A stretch of DNA of 7,214 nucleotides. It comes from Ignavibacteria bacterium. Its GTDB lineage: Bacteria > Bacteroidota > Ignavibacteria > Kapaibacteriales > UBA4661. The notes beneath the pieces were generated by a model, which ran no database searches, was not told the origin of the DNA, and saw only the letters and a list, made by a program, of their open reading frames with translations. Made by a program: the position numbers and the translations under genes. Where the stretch lies: assembly GCA_013298375.1 (NCBI GenBank), contig JAAFHM010000242.1, positions 1-7,214 on the forward strand, in the 5' to 3' direction. This document shows, one piece after another, positions 4,925 through 7,214 of this stretch. Positions within the stretch are counted from its first letter, which is position 1. Each line of letters starts with the position of its first letter.

Positions 4925-7214
4925 ATGAATCCCGAAACTCTGGGTTACACTATCACCGAACATGATGTTGAGCGTATGTTTGCAAGTATTACCTCCAACC
5001 TTAGCAGAAGCGCGTTTACATCGCCCGACGAGCATAATCTTCTCCCTCATACGGAGTTTGCCCATCAGGTGCATCTTTGTACGATGAATGATGCTCTTGA
5101 GTTCGACCAAAGCACTCGTATTGCCGATGCCAACGCTCAGGAATCACTCGCTGCATTGTACAAAGAATTTTGGGGAGCATCTGTTTTTCACTGGAAGACC
5201 GCATCACTGCTTTCTGCCACCTCTCCCAAAGCCACAGCAGATGAACTTGCCGAAGCACACTGGAACTCCGTTTTAGCAGATATTGCTTCGACAGGGGTTA
5301 TTTTGCGGAACACACCTGCTTTTGCTGTTCTCAAAGACTTAGAAGACAAATCTGACCGCGCCCGCCAAATCAGCCATTACAAGCATTGCCTCACGTTTCC
5401 TACGGTCGAAGCGTATTCCGAAAGCCTTGCCAGACGCGATTTGAACACGCTGGAGCGCATGATTTTGACCTACGGCGAAGCCTGTTGCTATGCCTCGCGC
5501 AAAGACGAGGAACGATTCGAGCATTCGGTAATGAAATTCGTGAATTTGTGCAGTCTTGAGCTTCCCGCCATGTCTGCGCCCGCTTATCAGCTCTTGGTCT
5601 TGCTGCGGCAATTTGGTAAATCGCAATCGGAGGCAACTCAAAAATTGAGGCTATATCTTCAGAACCTCCGCACCCAACATTCTTCGCCTTTTGTACGCCT
5701 TTACACCGAAATTCTCCATCAAGAAGATACGCTTAATTCGGAGTATTGGGCTGGCAGTGTCAATCAAAAAATCATTTGGACATTTCGCGCCTTGCAAACG
5801 CTCGAACTCGCCATTTCACTCGGCGTTCCGCCGTCGTGGTATAGCTATCTTCAGTACACCATTGCTCAACGGAGTTCCAATTCCGGCATTTACGATATTG
5901 CTCGTGACATGATTCAAGGGCTGGAAAATGCACAATCGCTCTATGCCCTCGTTGCACGTGGATACTATTGGGCGGAACAGGACAGGCACGACAAAGCAGC
6001 AACGGTGTATCAAGAACTCATTGAACTTATTGAGCAGGATCATTCCAGCGCCGCAAGAAGCACATTTGAGCGCGTTCCCGCTATTAAGCAACAGGATGTT
6101 GCCTTTTGCTACTACTACGCGGCGCAGGCGCTTTTCAGTGTTCGCAGCGATGAAGAACACGTTGGGTTATGTGCGAACTACATTGAGAAATTCTTTCTCT
6201 GGTCGGAATATTTATCTTTTTCGGCACGACGGGTTTTGCAGAAAATATGCCGTGCTATGCAAAGCGAACTCATCCACGATTTGCCGCAAGCCGTTGAGCA
6301 TTATGAAGAGTATGTCGGGCTTTTGACGGAAGATGATTATATCGGCAAAATCAAGACTCTTTCACACTTGGCACAGCTTTACGCTGAATATTTACAGAAT
6401 TTCACCAAAGCCGACGAACACCTGAACGCGCTCAAGCACCTTTTGCCGCAAATCCAGCAAAATTCCGTCCAGAATCTGGACATCAACGCTACCGATGAAG
6501 CGCTTATTGCCGACCACACCACACTCATCCAACTTTGGCTCACCAAATACTCGCTCAAAGCAACGCAGAAAATCATGTCGTCGTTGGATTCTGTCACAAG
6601 CCAACTTGGGTCGGCATTTCAGCTCTTGGAAAGCCAGAATGAGCGCCTACTTTCGGCAAATCAAAATTTGGTGGAACTCAATAGCGAAAAAAATGAGTTT
6701 TTGGGCATTGTTGCGCATGATTTGAAAAATCCTCTTGCCAGTATTTTGCTGGGAATTGAAATGCTCCAACGCTATCAAGACCGCATGACACCAGAGCAGC
6801 AAACGAAAAAGTTTGTTGATATGATTTCCACCAGCAAGAGAATGCAAGCCATTATCACTAATTTGCTGGATGTGAATGCGATTGACACGGGCAAAGTTAC
6901 GCTCTCGCCCACGCAGTTTAATTTTTCGGACGCGGTTCATGCCGTCTCGGATGATTACAACGAGCGGGCAAAAGAGAAAGGAATTACGCTGAATTTCGAG
7001 ACCGAAACCGATGAAGTTCTTGCTTTTGCCGATAATAATGCCACCGTACAAATTCTCGACAATCTTGTTTCTAATGCTGTCAAATACTCACCATTTGACA
7101 AAAATGTCTGGGTTGTCGTCCGAAAAATGAATGGCAAAGCACAATGTCTCGTCAAAGACGAAGGTCCCGGTATATCGGCAGAAGATAAAAAGAAACTTTT
7201 TGGCAAATACGCCC
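4925..7214 (+). CDS. Soluble histidine kinase with long helical/TPR-like sensor region (3' end outside window)
   Basis: An open frame of 763 codons with no stop before the right edge. An in-frame TGA at 4916-4918 makes ATG 4925 the first possible start; Met18 (4976) is the alternative. No Shine-Dalgarno is seen. Residues 1 to about 545 are mostly helical with no membrane segment or signal peptide. TPR-like helix pairs are visible at about 335-370 (ALVARGYYWAEQDRHDKAA) and 480-505 (LAQLYAEYLQNFTKADEHL); the first 330 residues match nothing I recognise. A coiled coil (about 546-592) leads to a HisKA domain with phospho-acceptor His598 in EFLGIVAHDLKNPL. HATPase_c begins with the N-box (NLVSNAVKYSP, Asn713 and Asn717) and G1 box DEGPGI (745-750), then KLFGKYA at the edge. 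The G2 box and any receiver domain lie beyond. It is a cytoplasmic kinase, plausibly the partner of the REC-cyclase encoded upstream on the same strand. Confidence 0.92.
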   Translation, partial: MNPETLGYTITEHDVERMFASITSNLSRSAFTSPDEHNLLPHTEFAHQVHLCTMNDALEFDQSTRIADANAQESLAALYKEFWGASVFHWKTASLLSATSPKATADELAEAHWNSVLADIASTGVILRNTPAFAVLKDLEDKSDRARQISHYKHCLTFPTVEAYSESLARRDLNTLERMILTYGEACCYASRKDEERFEHSVMKFVNLCSLELPAMSAPAYQLLVLLRQFGKSQSEATQKLRLYLQNLRTQHSSPFVRLYTEILHQEDTLNSEYWAGSVNQKIIWTFRALQTLELAISLGVPPSWYSYLQYTIAQRSSNSGIYDIARDMIQGLENAQSLYALVARGYYWAEQDRHDKAATVYQELIELIEQDHSSAARSTFERVPAIKQQDVAFCYYYAAQALFSVRSDEEHVGLCANYIEKFFLWSEYLSFSARRVLQKICRAMQSELIHDLPQAVEHYEEYVGLLTEDDYIGKIKTLSHLAQLYAEYLQNFTKADEHLNALKHLLPQIQQNSVQNLDINATDEALIADHTTLIQLWLTKYSLKATQKIMSSLDSVTSQLGSAFQLLESQNERLLSANQNLVELNSEKNEFLGIVAHDLKNPLASILLGIEMLQRYQDRMTPEQQTKKFVDMISTSKRMQAIITNLLDVNAIDTGKVTLSPTQFNFSDAVHAVSDDYNERAKEKGITLNFETETDEVLAFADNNATVQILDNLVSNAVKYSPFDKNVWVVVRKMNGKAQCLVKDEGPGISAEDKKKLFGKYA

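Noticed and set aside
4724..5258. Overlapping minus-strand ORFs across the MBL/kinase junction
   Set aside because: They cross the end of the MBL gene and the start of the kinase frame, both well supported, and show no family motifs.
5339..6160. Several 70- to 130-codon ORFs on both strands in the middle of the kinase gene
   Set aside because: One plus-strand frame is open from 4925 to the window end and leads into HisKA and HATPase motifs; the others are shadows of it.

Overview
The window looks like ordinary chromosomal DNA from a free-living bacterium. Base composition is moderate, a little under half G+C by eye. Some starts have a clear Shine-Dalgarno (GGAG, AAGGAG) and others have none. 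The mix of proteins (Uup-type ABC-F, EVE domain, soluble helical-repeat histidine kinase with an HDLKNP-type H-box, REC-linked class III cyclase) would suit the Bacteroidota/Chlorobiota group. That placement is an impression from protein style, not proof. I see no insertion sequence, phage gene, CRISPR array, tRNA or rRNA.

Left, minus strand (1-2018): a complete Uup-type ABC-F ATPase (96-2018), followed downstream on the same strand by the first 12 codons of an EVE-domain protein (38 to 1) that runs off the left edge. The 57-base gap lets the two be co-transcribed.

Middle (2019-2738): a 313-base divergent spacer holds the promoters and one doubtful membrane micro-ORF (2135-2239). A small gene on the plus strand (2332-2496) encodes a 54-residue protein with a signal peptide and a Lys/Glu-only tail, part of which is an exact 27-base tandem duplication. 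A strong intrinsic terminator (2530-2565) isolates it from what follows. Next come an extended -10 promoter candidate and a 10-bp hairpin in the presumed leader of the cyclase gene.

Right, plus strand (2739-7214): three genes in a row, 67 and 94 bases apart. They are a response-regulator/adenylyl cyclase fusion (391 aa), an RNase Z-like metallo-beta-lactamase-fold hydrolase (282 aa), and a large soluble histidine kinase that is open through the right edge (763 codons visible). The kinase has about 545 residues of mostly helical, TPR-like sequence, then a coiled coil, HisKA and part of HATPase_c.

Working model (inference): the helical N-terminus of the kinase senses a protein or ligand, the kinase phosphorylates Asp95 of the REC domain, and the fused cyclase makes cAMP. 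The MBL-fold enzyme between them may act on a related phosphoester, possibly as a phosphodiesterase, though its metal motif does not fit the class II cAMP phosphodiesterase pattern. This three-gene set is the most interesting part of the window.
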